From the NCBI RefSeq assembly GCF_024372725.1, contig NZ_VOUA01000018.1, positions 1 to 64,000 of the forward strand: a stretch of 64,000 nt of DNA. The letters are read 5' to 3'. The notes beneath the pieces are model-generated. The model saw nothing but the letters and a program-made list of their open reading frames with translations, ran no database searches and was not told the DNA's origin. The number at the start of each line of letters is the position of its first letter. Within the stretch, counting starts at the first letter, position 1. Of the stretch, positions 36,636 to 45,151 are shown piece by piece. Position numbers and translations under genes: made by a program. Source of the stretch: Methanosarcina sp. KYL-1. Lineage in GTDB: Archaea > Halobacteriota > Methanosarcinia > Methanosarcinales > Methanosarcinaceae.

Positions 36636-37031
36636 ACAATTTTACCTTCAGCGAGATCGCTTATGCAACCTCTTCATGGTTCTGCCGCAGCGCATTTTTT
36701 TATAGGCGCTACTGCGAGCTGCTATCTTCAGTTTTAAAAGTATTTATAAGTTCCCGTCGAGAGGAAAACTTTTTGAGAGGAAAGAAGGCTGGAAAAGGAG
36801 AGTATTTGATGAAAAGATAATGATGAGAAGATAAACCTTGAAAACAAACTTCCGGCAAAAAGAATCAGAACAATAGAACATTAATTGAGAAAGAAAATCA
36901 GAACAATAGAACATTAATTGAGAAAGAAAATCAGAACAATAGAACATTAATTGAGAAAGAAATATCCGGGGCTGTATATTACACCCCCGGTCTCTCTCAT
37001 GAACTGTATAGAAAATGAACTAAGTATCGGA
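36636..37031. other. Leader and tandem repeat between tiny protein genes
   Basis: Next to the leader and promoter of copy 1 (36636-36750) lies a 33-base unit beginning ATCAGAACAATAGAACATTA, repeated exactly three times at 36864-36962. It separates copies 1 and 2 of the tiny protein genes. A 67-codon frame over the repeat only reflects its 33-base period. Confidence 0.7.
36739..36748 (-). promoter_or_regulatory. TATA box of tiny protein gene copy 1
   Basis: On the minus strand the sequence is TATAAATACT followed by TTTAAAAC. The same TATAAATACT or GATAAATACT word with a GGAAAC-like stretch upstream precedes each of the three paralogs, so it is a conserved archaeal promoter. Confidence 0.65.
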
Positions 37032-37166
37032 TTATTTTTTCTTCTTTTCCTTTGTAAGCTTCTTCTTTGCGTCCTTGCTGCCTGCTGCGGCTTTTTGTTC
37101 CAGCTGTTCGACCTTTTCTTTCTGTGCACTCTTCTTCTTATCAAGATCTTTCTTAGACATTGCCAT
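37032..37166 (-). CDS. Tiny lysine-rich protein, copy 2 of 3
   Basis: A 44-residue basic protein, MAMSKKDLDKKKSAQ at the start and KKKLTKEKKKK at the end, with KVEQLEQKAAAGSKDA between. It is nearly the same as copy 3. The ATG has GAAGGTA ten bases upstream, and the TATA box (37301-37310) is about 135 bases before the start, leaving an about 115-base leader. Longer frames extending upstream to 37271 are not supported since the paralogs start at this Met. Function unknown. Confidence 0.78.
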   Translation of the reverse strand: MAMSKKDLDKKKSAQKEKVEQLEQKAAAGSKDAKKKLTKEKKKK

Positions 37167-37686
37167 AGTACAATACCTTCGTAAATATTGCCATGATGGG
37201 TATCTGTATAGATTTTCGATGTTGTTAGATGCTGTTAAGATGTTGCTGTTACGCCAGATTTTACCTGGCATTACTGCAAGCTTTGATCTTCAGTCTTAAA
37301 AGTATTTATCGGTTTCCATTGAGAGAAAAAAAATTCATCCAGACTTCAAGTTTTTGTGAAAAATTCAATCAGACTGAAAGCTTTTGTGAAAAAAACCAAT
37401 CGTCAAATGTTAAAAAAATCGTCAACTGTTGAAAAAGAGCTCATGAAATCCATTCTGAAAAGCTATTACAAGCAACCCTGAAAGATCCAGGATAAAAATA
37501 AAAAATTGGGACGAGAGTGAAAGGCCGAAAAATAAACGTAGTGTAAAAAGGAGAAATAATCTCAAAGGAACTGATTTTCAAACAGCTCTGCAGGTTATGC
37601 TGTTTTTAAATAAAAAGCCCTCAGGATTATTTACCTTCCAGTCCCCAACCTTTCATAGTATATGGTAAGGGAACGACTCATCAGGA
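37167..37686. promoter_or_regulatory. Leader and promoter of tiny protein gene copy 2, and 3' flank of copy 3
   Basis: GATAAATACT on the minus strand (37301-37310) is the TATA box. Near the predicted transcript start the word TTGCAGTAATGCC resembles TCGCAGTAGCGCC of copy 1 and CTGCAGTAGCATC of copy 3, so the leaders share a 5' motif. The section 37330-37430 contains diverged repeats of TTTTTGTGAAAAATTCAATCAGAC. No gene is seen. Confidence 0.5.
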
Positions 37687-37821
37687 TTATTTCTTCTTCT
37701 TTTCCTTTGCCAGTTTCTTCTTAGCATCCTTGCTTCCTGATGCAGCCATTTTTTCCAGCTGTTCCATCTTTTCTTTCTTAGCGCCCTTCCTCTTATCCAT
37801 ATCTTTCTTAGACATTGCCAT
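37687..37821 (-). CDS. Tiny lysine-rich protein, copy 3 of 3
   Basis: A 44-residue basic protein, MAMSKKDMDKRKGAK at the start, then KEKMEQLEKMAASGSKDA, and KKLAKEKKKK at the end. It is about 75 percent identical to copy 2. GAAGGTA is nine bases before the ATG, and a TATA box (37928-37937) gives an about 85-base leader. The repeated arrangement of promoter, leader, gene and 3' flank shows that a complete transcription unit was duplicated twice. Its size is below the usual gene-finder limit. Confidence 0.78.
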   Translation of the reverse strand: MAMSKKDMDKRKGAKKEKMEQLEKMAASGSKDAKKKLAKEKKKK

Positions 37822-38298
37822 AGTTTATACCTTCATAGAAATTAATGTAGTACAATACCCTCAGAGATGCTACTGCAGAGCAGTCCAAAAGAGATATTGC
37901 TGAAAATCAATCCTTTTTTGTTTTAAGAGTATTTATCAGTTTCCGGCGAAGGGAAAAACAGTAAGAAGTTAGAAGGAAAGCGAGAAAGGATCAAGAAATA
38001 TTCAAAAACTCCAAGCTAAGGAATTGGGAAGCCATTTCCGAACCGTAATTTGGCTTATTTTCGCTTCAATTGTTTCCCCCGACCCGAACCCCTGATACTG
38101 CCCCGTACTAACAACCGTGCAAAAACTCCTGCTGCCAATAACACTATAAAAACCCTTTACTTAGATAAAAAGAAAATCGCTATCCAGGGCAGCGTCTATT
38201 TCAACAACCGGGAAAGAACAATAAAAAGGGCCTGGAAAAGCAGATAAAGAAATCGAGAACCGCAGTAAGAAAAATAGATGTATTAAACGTGTTTTGTT

Positions 38299-38316
38299 CC
38301 GCTCGCTTGCGAGCGG
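38299..38316. repeat. Palindromic element (REP-like)
   Basis: CCGCTCGC TT GCGAGCGG, a perfect 8-bp stem, is followed by CTTTTCC. On the other strand it begins GGAAAAGCCGC, as in the related elements at 38733 and 58680. Confidence 0.7.
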
Positions 38317-38577
38317 CTTTTCCAGAAAATACAAAAAGAAGAAGAAGAAGAAGAAGAAAAAGAAGAAGAAGAAGAAAAAGAAAAAGAAGAAAATAAAGTC
38401 GTGTAATTTTTATTGTCCAACATACCCTGAGTAAGCGGTTCTCTTGCTCTTCAGGCCGACAACTGATTTTCCAATTATAATTCACAGCCGAACACTGATT
38501 TATCTTTTACAATTCAGGCCGAACACTGATTTTCCCTTTATAATTCAAGTTTCAGGATACATTCTTTTTAAGATTTT

Positions 38578-38691
38578 AGGACTTACGCACTTGAGAAGTA
38601 AAATCGAGAACATGCAGCCTCTTCAAAATTATTGAAAATCTACAGTTAAATGTTTCATGCTTCTGGTTTTCAGTTCAACTGCGTAAGTCCT
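38578..38691. mobile_element. MITE-like element with terminal inverted repeats
   Basis: A 114-bp element bounded by AGGACTTACGCA and TGCGTAAGTCCT, with the match continuing partly inward (CTTGA versus GTTGA). It codes for nothing. AGATTT stands on both sides (38571-38576 and 38692-38697; one extra T at the left junction), a likely target-site duplication. Ends of the AGGACTTACGCA type occur in bacterial and archaeal DDE insertion sequences, so this is probably a non-autonomous derivative. Confidence 0.65.
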
Positions 38692-38732
38692 AGATTTAAT
38701 ATTCAGGTTACATTTTCACTTAAGGGAAAACG

Positions 38733-38751
38733 CCGTTCACTTCGTGAACGG
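38733..38751. repeat. Palindromic element (REP-like)
   Basis: CCGTTCAC TTC GTGAACGG, a perfect 8-bp stem with TTC loop, preceded by GGGAAAACG. The element at 58680-58698 is the same in reverse with two compensated base-pair changes. Confidence 0.75.
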
Positions 38752-38943
38752 GACTTCTGCCCCGGGTAAGAACCGCCCGCCTGAAACCTATCCCTACCCG
38801 GAAATCCAGGCTTTGAAAGTTAGCCGGGGTTCAAAATCATCAAGAAAAAAATCCAAAAAATAGACCCTGTTCAAAAAAGAAGTGTATTGAAATCGCCCGA
38901 AAAAAATATGAAAGAACACTGACAAAAATCAAGAGAGAACTAA

Positions 38944-39088
38944 GAAGGAACTGAGAAGGAACTAAGAAGGAACTGAGAAGGAACTAAGAAGGAACTGAGA
39001 AGGAACTAAGAAGGAACTGAGAAGGAACTAAGAAGGAACTGAGAAGGAACTAAGAAGGAACTGAGAAGGAACTAAGAAGGAACTAAGA
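38944..39088. repeat. 22-bp tandem repeat downstream of pyrG
   Basis: The unit AAGGAACTGAGAAGGAACTA plus AG repeats nearly perfectly about six and a half times; it is itself made of two 11-base halves that differ at one or two bases. It lies about 100 bases past the pyrG stop and is followed by GACGAAAAAA three times. Confidence 0.88.
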
Positions 39089-39183
39089 AAGACGAAAAAA
39101 GACGAAAAAAGACGAAAAAAATTTAAAACAAACCAAAAACGAACTAAAAACAAAAAATAGAAAAATAAGGCCAAATGGCCTTT

Positions 39184-40791
39184 TTACTGTCTTTCCTTTT
39201 CCTTCCTGTACTTGCACATGGCTTTGACAAGACCTTTAAACGGTGGGGAGGGCCTTCCAGGCCTTGACCTGAACTCGGGGTGGAACTGGGAAGCGAAGAA
39301 GAAGCGCTTATCAGGGATTTCGGCGATCTCCATTCTGTTTTTGTTTTTGCCGGAGAATACCATGCCAAAGGATTCCAGCCTGTCCACGAATTCGGGGTTT
39401 ACCTCGTACCTGTGGCGGTGGCGCTCGACGATGTAGCTGGTGCCGTAGATATCTGCGGCAATTGAGCCTTCTTTAAGGATGGCTTCGTAGTCACCGAGAC
39501 GCATGGTACCGCCCATGTCAGCAACGCCGCTCTGTTCGGGGAGGATGTCAATGACAGGGTAGGGGGTATCCTCGTCAAATTCGGTGCTGTTTGCGCCGTC
39601 CAGTTTTACCACGTCGCGGGCAAACTCGATTACTGCAAGCTGCATGCCCAGGCAGATCCCGAGGAAGGGGAGGTTATTTTCCCGGGCGCATTTGATTGCG
39701 AGCATCTTGCCTTCGGTCCCACGGCCACCGAAACCGCCTGGGATCAGGACACCGTCGTACTGGAGGAGGAGTTTGTCAACACCTGCCGGGTCGTTTTCCA
39801 GGACTTCGGCTTCGATCATGTTGATGTTGACCCTGCATGCGTTTTCTATGCCGCCGTGCTTTACGGCTTCCAGGATGCTCAGGTAGGAATCTTCAAGGTT
39901 GGTGTATTTCCCGACGATTGCAAGGTCTACTTCTTCCTTGACTTCTTTCATCCTGACAACCATGTTCTTCCAGCCCTCGTCTTCTACTTCGGAGTTGAGC
40001 TGCAACCTCTGCATTAGTTTTGTCGTTAGGCCCTGCTTTTCAATTTCCAGGGGCACCTCGTAAATGTCATCGGCATCGTGGGCACTTATGACCAGTTCCT
40101 GGGAAACGTCACAGAAAAGGGCGATCTTTTCCTTTGCGCTCTCCTGCAGGGGGGTCCTTGACCGGGTAACGATTACATCAGGGCTCAGGCCAAGTGCCCT
40201 GAGCTCTTTTACGGAGTGCTGGGAGGGCTTGGTCTTCTGCTCACCCTGAAGGTCTTCCATGACCAGGGTCACGTGGATAAACACGATATTTTCAGGAGGC
40301 TCTTCCCTATGCATCTGGCGGACGGCTTCCAGGAAAGGCATACTTTCGATGTCTCCCACAGTTCCCCCGATTTCCACCAGGCAGATGTCAGCCCCGCTCC
40401 GGGCTGCAACTTTCCTGATCTTGTTCTTGATCTCGTTTGTGATGTGGGGGATGATCTGGACGGTCTTTCCCAGGTAATCGCCTCTCCTCTCCTTTGCGAT
40501 CACTTCCTGGTAGACCTTGCCAGTGGTGAGATTGTGGTCCCTGGTAAGTTCCGTGTCCAGGAACCGCTCGTAGTTCCCGAGGTCCAGGTCAACTTCGCCG
40601 CCGTCTTTAAGCACGAAAACTTCCCCGTGCTGGTAGGGGCTCATGGTGCCTGCGTCAATGTTGATGTAAGGGTCGATCTTGATAGACGTAACTTTGTATC
40701 CTTTATTTTTCAGGTTCCTGCCGATGGACGCGATGGTGATGCCTTTTCCAAGCCCGCTCATCACTCCACCGGTAACTACGATATACTTCAT
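39184..40791 (-). CDS. pyrG: CTP synthase
   Basis: A 535-residue enzyme that makes CTP from UTP, ATP and glutamine. The N-terminal amidoligase domain has the signature [20 protein letters not shown] with its P-loop and the [20 protein letters not shown] stretch. The C-terminal glutamine amidotransferase domain has [15 protein letters not shown], the Cys nucleophile in [15 protein letters not shown] and the His-x-Glu in FHPEFRSRP. The length is normal. It is the only pyrimidine gene here and stands alone, between a promoter region with imperfect GAATTCA repeats and a 22-bp array downstream. Confidence 0.97.
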   Translation of the reverse strand: MKYIVVTGGVMSGLGKGITIASIGRNLKNKGYKVTSIKIDPYINIDAGTMSPYQHGEVFVLKDGGEVDLDLGNYERFLDTELTRDHNLTTGKVYQEVIAKERRGDYLGKTVQIIPHITNEIKNKIRKVAARSGADICLVEIGGTVGDIESMPFLEAVRQMHREEPPENIVFIHVTLVMEDLQGEQKTKPSQHSVKELRALGLSPDVIVTRSRTPLQESAKEKIALFCDVSQELVISAHDADDIYEVPLEIEKQGLTTKLMQRLQLNSEVEDEGWKNMVVRMKEVKEEVDLAIVGKYTNLEDSYLSILEAVKHGGIENACRVNINMIEAEVLENDPAGVDKLLLQYDGVLIPGGFGGRGTEGKMLAIKCARENNLPFLGICLGMQLAVIEFARDVVKLDGANSTEFDEDTPYPVIDILPEQSGVADMGGTMRLGDYEAILKEGSIAADIYGTSYIVERHRHRYEVNPEFVDRLESFGMVFSGKNKNRMEIAEIPDKRFFFASQFHPEFRSRPGRPSPPFKGLVKAMCKYRKEKERQ

Positions 40792-41195
40792 GGGTCAGCT
40801 TCCTCAACAATTATATTCAGTAGCGGTTTATTGCTCAGTGGGATAATCACCCAAAACATTTGCAAAAAATTCCATTAAATGCCTGCTTACGAACACAATA
40901 CCAATAGTTTCATGATATAAAAAGAATGGTATCAGGACCTGCTGCACCCCTGTGGAAAAAACCAAAGAAACAGCACCCTACCAGGGCAACAGGGACAAAA
41001 AGAAAATATGGGAATCTTGCCCTCCCTTCCACAGAGGGATTCAAACCATGGAGGAATTCAACCCATTGAGAAATTCAGTCCATGAAGGATCAATCCATAG
41101 AGGAATTCAACCAATTAAGGAATTCAGACCATGGAGAAATTCAAACAATGGAGGAATTCAGTCCACAAGGGCCTCAGCGTTTTACCGTGCAGAGT
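40792..41195. repeat. Intergenic region with imperfect GAATTCA repeats
   Basis: Between about 41039 and 41165 an about 16-base phrase of the type CCATGGAGGAATTCAAC is repeated some eight times with many changes (ACCATTGAGAAATTCAGTC and so on). The rest contains the pyrG promoter region. No gene is seen. Confidence 0.6.
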
Positions 41196-41936
41196 TCAGC
41201 CTTCGTCCATAATTCTCAGCAGAATATAGGTAATGCAGGTAATGAACAGAATGGAAAATAACAGAGCCTGGGTAAAACTGATGCTGTATTCGGAACTTCC
41301 CGGAATAAAGAGATAAAGGAAGAAAAGAAAAACAAGAACCAGAAAGCCTCCCATTGCCATGGTCAGAGAAAACTTTTCATCTTTTTCTACGTTTCTTCGG
41401 GGATTTTTATGGGCATGTGAGGTTGAAGGGTTCCCTGTCAGTTTCTTCAGGATTGAGACCAGAAGCCCGTTTTCTCCCGGCTGACGCGGAGCTTTCTTTG
41501 CAGGTTTCTCCGCAGAGGGCCTGTAGGGTCGCATCTCATCGTTTTCCTCCCATATCTGGATTTCGTCATCAGGGGACTCTTTAGGCTTTTCGACTCTCCC
41601 CAGTTGCACGGGAAACCCTTTCTTTTTCGAGCCGTAACCTGCAGTAATGAAGATCTGCCCTTTCGTAAGGACCCGGCCGTCATGCGGAATTCTTGCAACG
41701 GCTGAAACATACTCCTTCTGGAGGACATACGGGTTGTCCCGCAAAAACGTAATCTGGCCTTTGAGCTCATCACTCACGGAAAGGTGAATGTGGGTAGGAG
41801 AACCGTGGTTGCTTATCAGGATTTCAAAGGTCTGGTCTTCCCCTGGGGAAAGAGGAATCTCGATGCCTTCTTTTTCAAACTCTATTGAGTTCAATTCCTG
41901 CCGGTTGATTATAACATTCTGGAATATCTGCTGCAA
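41196..41936 (-). CDS. DUF7524-like membrane protein
   Basis: A 246-residue protein. Residues 1-125 form a beta-rich domain (IEIPLSPGEDQTFEILISNHG; GQIFITAGYGSKKKGFPVQL), like an Ig-type fold. A polar linker rich in Pro and Lys follows, and two membrane segments lie at about 192-212 and 222-241. The plan fits archaeal DUF7524 proteins. The next gene downstream in transcription is on the other side of the repeat region; upstream, 16 bases away, is the Trm112-like gene, which is likely in the same operon. Role unknown. Confidence 0.75.
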   Translation of the reverse strand: MQQIFQNVIINRQELNSIEFEKEGIEIPLSPGEDQTFEILISNHGSPTHIHLSVSDELKGQITFLRDNPYVLQKEYVSAVARIPHDGRVLTKGQIFITAGYGSKKKGFPVQLGRVEKPKESPDDEIQIWEENDEMRPYRPSAEKPAKKAPRQPGENGLLVSILKKLTGNPSTSHAHKNPRRNVEKDEKFSLTMAMGGFLVLVFLFFLYLFIPGSSEYSISFTQALLFSILFITCITYILLRIMDEG

Positions 41937-41951
41937 GCTTAACCCCTCACA

Positions 41952-42134
41952 TCAGTTCCTCATATCGGGAGGAAGCAAATTCGGGATCCCTTCATCTATC
42001 GGATAATGCTCTTTGCAGACAGGGCAGTAGAGGGTCCCGGATATGACCTCCTCTTCGTTTTCTTCAACAACGTTCAAAACCAGATCGCCTTTGCAGATAG
42101 GGCAGGCCAGAATATCCATAAGATCCTTTTTCAC
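41952..42134 (-). CDS. Trm112-family zinc-binding protein
   Basis: A 60-residue protein with a zinc ribbon: CPICKG near the start and CPVCKEHYPIDEGIPNLLP near the end, the signature of the Trm112/YcaR family. Such proteins activate several tRNA and protein methyltransferases in archaea. I start at the GTG at 42134, giving MKKDLMDILACPICKGDLVL as in relatives, with GGTGA eight bases upstream. An upstream ATG at 42185 would add an unrelated 17 residues. It is followed by the DUF7524-like gene on the same strand. Confidence 0.85.
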   Translation of the reverse strand: MKKDLMDILACPICKGDLVLNVVEENEEEVISGTLYCPVCKEHYPIDEGIPNLLPPDMRN

Positions 42135-42712
42135 TCTGTAGTCACCGTCAAAGCCACTTGTAAGATAGGGGAAGGGGAATTCCATTTTGCGGGATTATTT
42201 AATGTAACTGAATTAATTCTCTATAGCTGAAAAATTCTTTGTAGCTGAATTATGTAGTAGGACTATCTTCCGTATTTACTTTACGTAAATTTCCGTATTT
42301 TACTTTAGGTAAATCATCTTTTGTATTTTAATGTCACCTGTATAATTACAAATTATTTACGATTTGGGTTTTTCTCTCCTTAAAAATTAGTTACAACTTC
42401 GCTCTTTTGCATTTCACTGAATGTAACAACTTCAAAAATATATTAGCATATTGGCAATTTTCACAAAGTTTATAAGACAGTAACATTTGATAAAATATGT
42501 ATTTTGCCTCATTAGAGGGAATAAAAATAATGTAGCAAGTCCAAAATAAGAGGAGCTGTAAATATATTTTGCAAGATCTAATTTTGGATGTGCGCTGGTC
42601 AATAATTTTGGATGAAACCTGGTTTCACATAATTTTCCCTCTACGGTTGGGAAACCGGGACAGAAAAACCTCGAACTTTTAAAAAAGACAATTAGAACAG
42701 TGTGGAGTGAAA
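42135..42712. promoter_or_regulatory. Leader and promoter region of the CO dehydrogenase operon
   Basis: AT-rich intergenic DNA of 578 bases. TTTCCGTATTTTACTTTAGG-type phrases occur twice (42264-42312). A possible TATA box is in GTAAATATATTTTGC (42557-42571). AATTTTGGATG occurs twice (near 42580 and 42604), and the palindrome TGAAACCTGGTTTCA is at 42613-42627. A second TATA-like word is TTTTAAAAAAG near 42677. The GGAG at 42704 is the ribosome binding site of cooS. Confidence 0.5.
42613..42627 (+). promoter_or_regulatory. Perfect palindrome upstream of cooS
   Basis: TGAAACC T GGTTTCA, 7-bp arms with a single central base, 85 bases before the cooS start codon and about 45 bases downstream of a TATA-like word. 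It could be an operator or a small leader hairpin. A weaker GGTTGGGAAACC inverted word lies 20 bases further on. Confidence 0.5.
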
Positions 42713-44590
42713 ATGAAGCCGAAAGCATACGAGAGAAGCATAGACCCTGCCACCCGGGCCATGCTCCTGAAAGCCGAAAAGGAAGGAATAGAGACCGCCT
42801 GGGACCGCTATGAGAAGCAGCTGCCCCAGTGCAGCTTCGGGCAGCTGGGAGTCTGCTGCCGGAACTGTAACATGGGCCCCTGCAGGATAGACCCCTTCGG
42901 GGAAGGGGCGGATAAAGGGGTCTGCGGGGCCACTGCAGACATCATAGTTGCAAGAAACCTCCTCAGGATGATTGCCGCAGGCGCGGCTGCCCATTCCGAC
43001 CATGCCAGGGACGCCGTGCTGACTTTCAAGAAGATGAGCGGAGGAGAAGCCGGAAGCTACGGCATAAAAGACGAAGCCAAACTCTTTTCCCTGGCTGCCG
43101 AATATGGGATTTCTGCCGAAGACAGGAGCAAAGAAGAAATCACAGCCGAACTTGCCAGCGCCCTGCTTGCTGAATTCGGAAAGCAGGAAGGGCCCATACA
43201 GTATACCCGCCGGGCTCCCGAAACAAGGCTCAGGCTCTGGGCAGAACTCGGGATCGAACCTAGGGGAATTGACCGGGAAATCGTGGAATGCATGCACAGG
43301 ACCCACATGGGAGTGGACAACGATGCAACCCACATCCTCCTGCACGGGCTCAGGACCAGCCTCTCGGACGGCTGGGGCGGTTCCATGATCGCAACGGAGG
43401 TACAGGACGTGCTTTTCGGGACTCCCGAACCCAGGAAAGCTACCGTAAACCTCGGGGTGCTTTCCGAAGATAAGGTAAACGTGATCATACACGGGCACGA
43501 ACCCATCCTCTCCGAAATGATTGTGGAAGCTGCCGAAGACCCCACACTCCTTAAACTTGCAAAAGAGAAGGGAGCAAAGGGGATTAACGTTGCAGGGATC
43601 TGCTGCACTGGAAACGAAACCCTGATGCGACACGGGACTCCTATTGCCGGGACATTTCTCCAGCAGGAGCTGGCAGTGATTACAGGAGCCGTAGAAGCTA
43701 TGGTTGTGGACGTGCAGTGCGTAATGCCTGCCCTGGGAAGCCTTACGGGCTGCTACCACACAAAGTTCATTTCAACCTCCCCGAAAGCCGACTTCCCGGG
43801 GACAAACCGGATCGAGTTCCACGAGGAGAAGGCCTATGAAACCGCAAAGGAGATCGTAAGGACGGCGGTCGAAAACTTCCCTAACCGCAGCCCGGAAAAG
43901 GTCAGCATCCCGGACGAGAAACAGGAATGCATGGTCGGCTTCAGTGCAGAAGCCATCCTTAAAGCCCTTGGAGGGACCCCGACCCCCCTCATAGACGCAA
44001 TCGCCGGCGGTTCGGTAAAGGGGATAGGGGCAGTTGTAGGCTGCAACAATGTCAAGGTCCAGCACAACTACGGGCACGTTAACCTGGTAAAGGAACTGAT
44101 CAAAAACAATGTCCTGGTGGTAACCACCGGCTGCAATGCAATAGCCTGTGCCGAAGCCGGGCTCCTGGTACCCGAAGCCGCTTCCATGGCAGGAGAAGGC
44201 TTAAAAGGAGTGTGCGAAGCCCTGGGCATCCCCCCGGTCCTGCACATGGGTTCCTGTGTGGACATCAGCAGGATCCTGGTGCTCGCCTCAGCCATTGCAA
44301 AAGCCCTCGGGGTGGACATAAGCGACCTGCCGGCTGCAGGTGCGGCCCCGGAATGGATGAGTGAAAAAGCCGTGAGCATAGGGGCGTACGTGGTCTCCTC
44401 CGGGGTCTACACCGTACTCGGGACAGTCCCGCCTGTCCTCGGAAGCGCAGCAGTTGCCGATCTCCTGACCAGGGGGCTGGACGGGGTTGTAGGAGCCAGC
44501 TTTGCCGTTGAGCCCGACCCCTTCAAAGCCGCCAGCCTGATGCTTGCAAGGATCGAGGAAAAGCGAAAAGCCCTCGGGCTTAAGGCCTGA
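42713..44590 (+). CDS. cooS: Ni-Fe carbon monoxide dehydrogenase catalytic subunit
   Basis: A 625-residue homodimeric enzyme that oxidises CO to CO2 at a Ni-4Fe-4S cluster. The B/D-cluster cysteines lie in LGVCCRNCNMGPCRIDPFG plus GVCGA. All six C-cluster ligand sites can be seen: His of IHGHEP and Cys in GICCTGNE, DVQCVMP, VVGCNNVKV, TTGCNAIACAEAG and HMGSCVDISR. It is the monofunctional CooS type, not the acetyl-CoA synthase-linked Cdh subunit. I start at the ATG 42713, five bases after GGAG, rather than a GTG two codons earlier. It is the first gene of an operon that continues with four redox genes. Confidence 0.96.
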   Translation: MKPKAYERSIDPATRAMLLKAEKEGIETAWDRYEKQLPQCSFGQLGVCCRNCNMGPCRIDPFGEGADKGVCGATADIIVARNLLRMIAAGAAAHSDHARDAVLTFKKMSGGEAGSYGIKDEAKLFSLAAEYGISAEDRSKEEITAELASALLAEFGKQEGPIQYTRRAPETRLRLWAELGIEPRGIDREIVECMHRTHMGVDNDATHILLHGLRTSLSDGWGGSMIATEVQDVLFGTPEPRKATVNLGVLSEDKVNVIIHGHEPILSEMIVEAAEDPTLLKLAKEKGAKGINVAGICCTGNETLMRHGTPIAGTFLQQELAVITGAVEAMVVDVQCVMPALGSLTGCYHTKFISTSPKADFPGTNRIEFHEEKAYETAKEIVRTAVENFPNRSPEKVSIPDEKQECMVGFSAEAILKALGGTPTPLIDAIAGGSVKGIGAVVGCNNVKVQHNYGHVNLVKELIKNNVLVVTTGCNAIACAEAGLLVPEAASMAGEGLKGVCEALGIPPVLHMGSCVDISRILVLASAIAKALGVDISDLPAAGAAPEWMSEKAVSIGAYVVSSGVYTVLGTVPPVLGSAAVADLLTRGLDGVVGASFAVEPDPFKAASLMLARIEEKRKALGLKA

Positions 44591-44605
44591 GCCGGAGGTG
44601 AGCGG

Positions 44606-45121
44606 ATGAAAGAAGTTATGGTCCGCCCGGAACGCTGCATGGGCTGCAGGTCCTGTGAAATTGCCTGCGCCGTTGAGCATTCCGAAAGCAAGAGCCTCTT
44701 TGCAGCCGTAGGGGAAAGCCCCAGCCCGAGGAAAAGGATCTATATAGAGTACATCCCCGAACACGCCGCTTCCGTCCCGGTGACCTGCCGGCACTGCGAG
44801 GACGCTCCCTGCACAACAGTCTGCCCCACAGGTGCCCTTTCCAGGGAAGAGATCAGCAGGAAAGTCGTCCATTCCCCCGAACTCTGCATCGGCTGCTGGA
44901 CCTGTTCCATGGTCTGCAACTATGGGGTAATCGGGAGGCAAAAGGAAGCCAGGGTTGCAGTAAAATGCGACCTCTGCCCGGGAAGGGAAGTCCCTGCCTG
45001 CGTGGAAGCCTGCCCAACAAACGCCCTGGTCTATGCGGAGGTTAAAGACTTTTCCGGGATCAAACGCGCGGAAGCTGCCCTGAAGCTGGCCAGGGGAATG
45101 AAACCCGGAAGCGCCCTCTGA
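44606..45121 (+). CDS. cooF: CooF-like ferredoxin with four 4Fe-4S clusters
   Basis: A 171-residue iron-sulfur protein of the CooF/HycB type. Four cysteine motifs are visible: CMGCRSCEIAC at 11-21, CRHCEDAPCTTVC at 61-73, CIGCWTCSMVC near 93-103, and CDLCPGREVPACVEAC near 120-135. Their linkage pattern (each pair supports two cubanes) is that of electron-transfer subunits of CO dehydrogenases, formate dehydrogenases and hydrogenases. It starts 15 bases after cooS with GGAGGTGAG upstream, so it is in the same operon. It likely carries electrons from cooS to another partner, here probably the next gene product. Confidence 0.93.
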   Translation: MKEVMVRPERCMGCRSCEIACAVEHSESKSLFAAVGESPSPRKRIYIEYIPEHAASVPVTCRHCEDAPCTTVCPTGALSREEISRKVVHSPELCIGCWTCSMVCNYGVIGRQKEARVAVKCDLCPGREVPACVEACPTNALVYAEVKDFSGIKRAEAALKLARGMKPGSAL

Positions 45122-45151
45122 TGAGCCGCCTCCGAAATATGGGAAATTGAG

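Larger units (their letters stand above)
37822..39183. other. Long intergenic region with several repeat elements
   Basis: About 1.36 kb without a gene I can support. It contains the TATA box of the tiny protein gene copy 3 (37928-37937), a hairpin (38299-38316), an AAG microsatellite (38338-38395), three diverged copies of GCCGAACACTGATTTTCC-like words (38450-38540), a MITE-like element (38578-38691), another hairpin (38733-38751) and a 22-bp array (38944-39088). A 65-codon frame at 38050 has no ribosome binding site. Confidence 0.6.

Noticed and set aside
38050-38247. 65-codon frame in the pyrG downstream region
   Set aside because: No ribosome binding site, no similarity, surrounded by repeats.
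26335-39088. Possible CRISPR arrays at the tandem repeats
   Set aside because: The units are head-to-tail with no unique spacers, so they are simple tandem repeats and not CRISPR.
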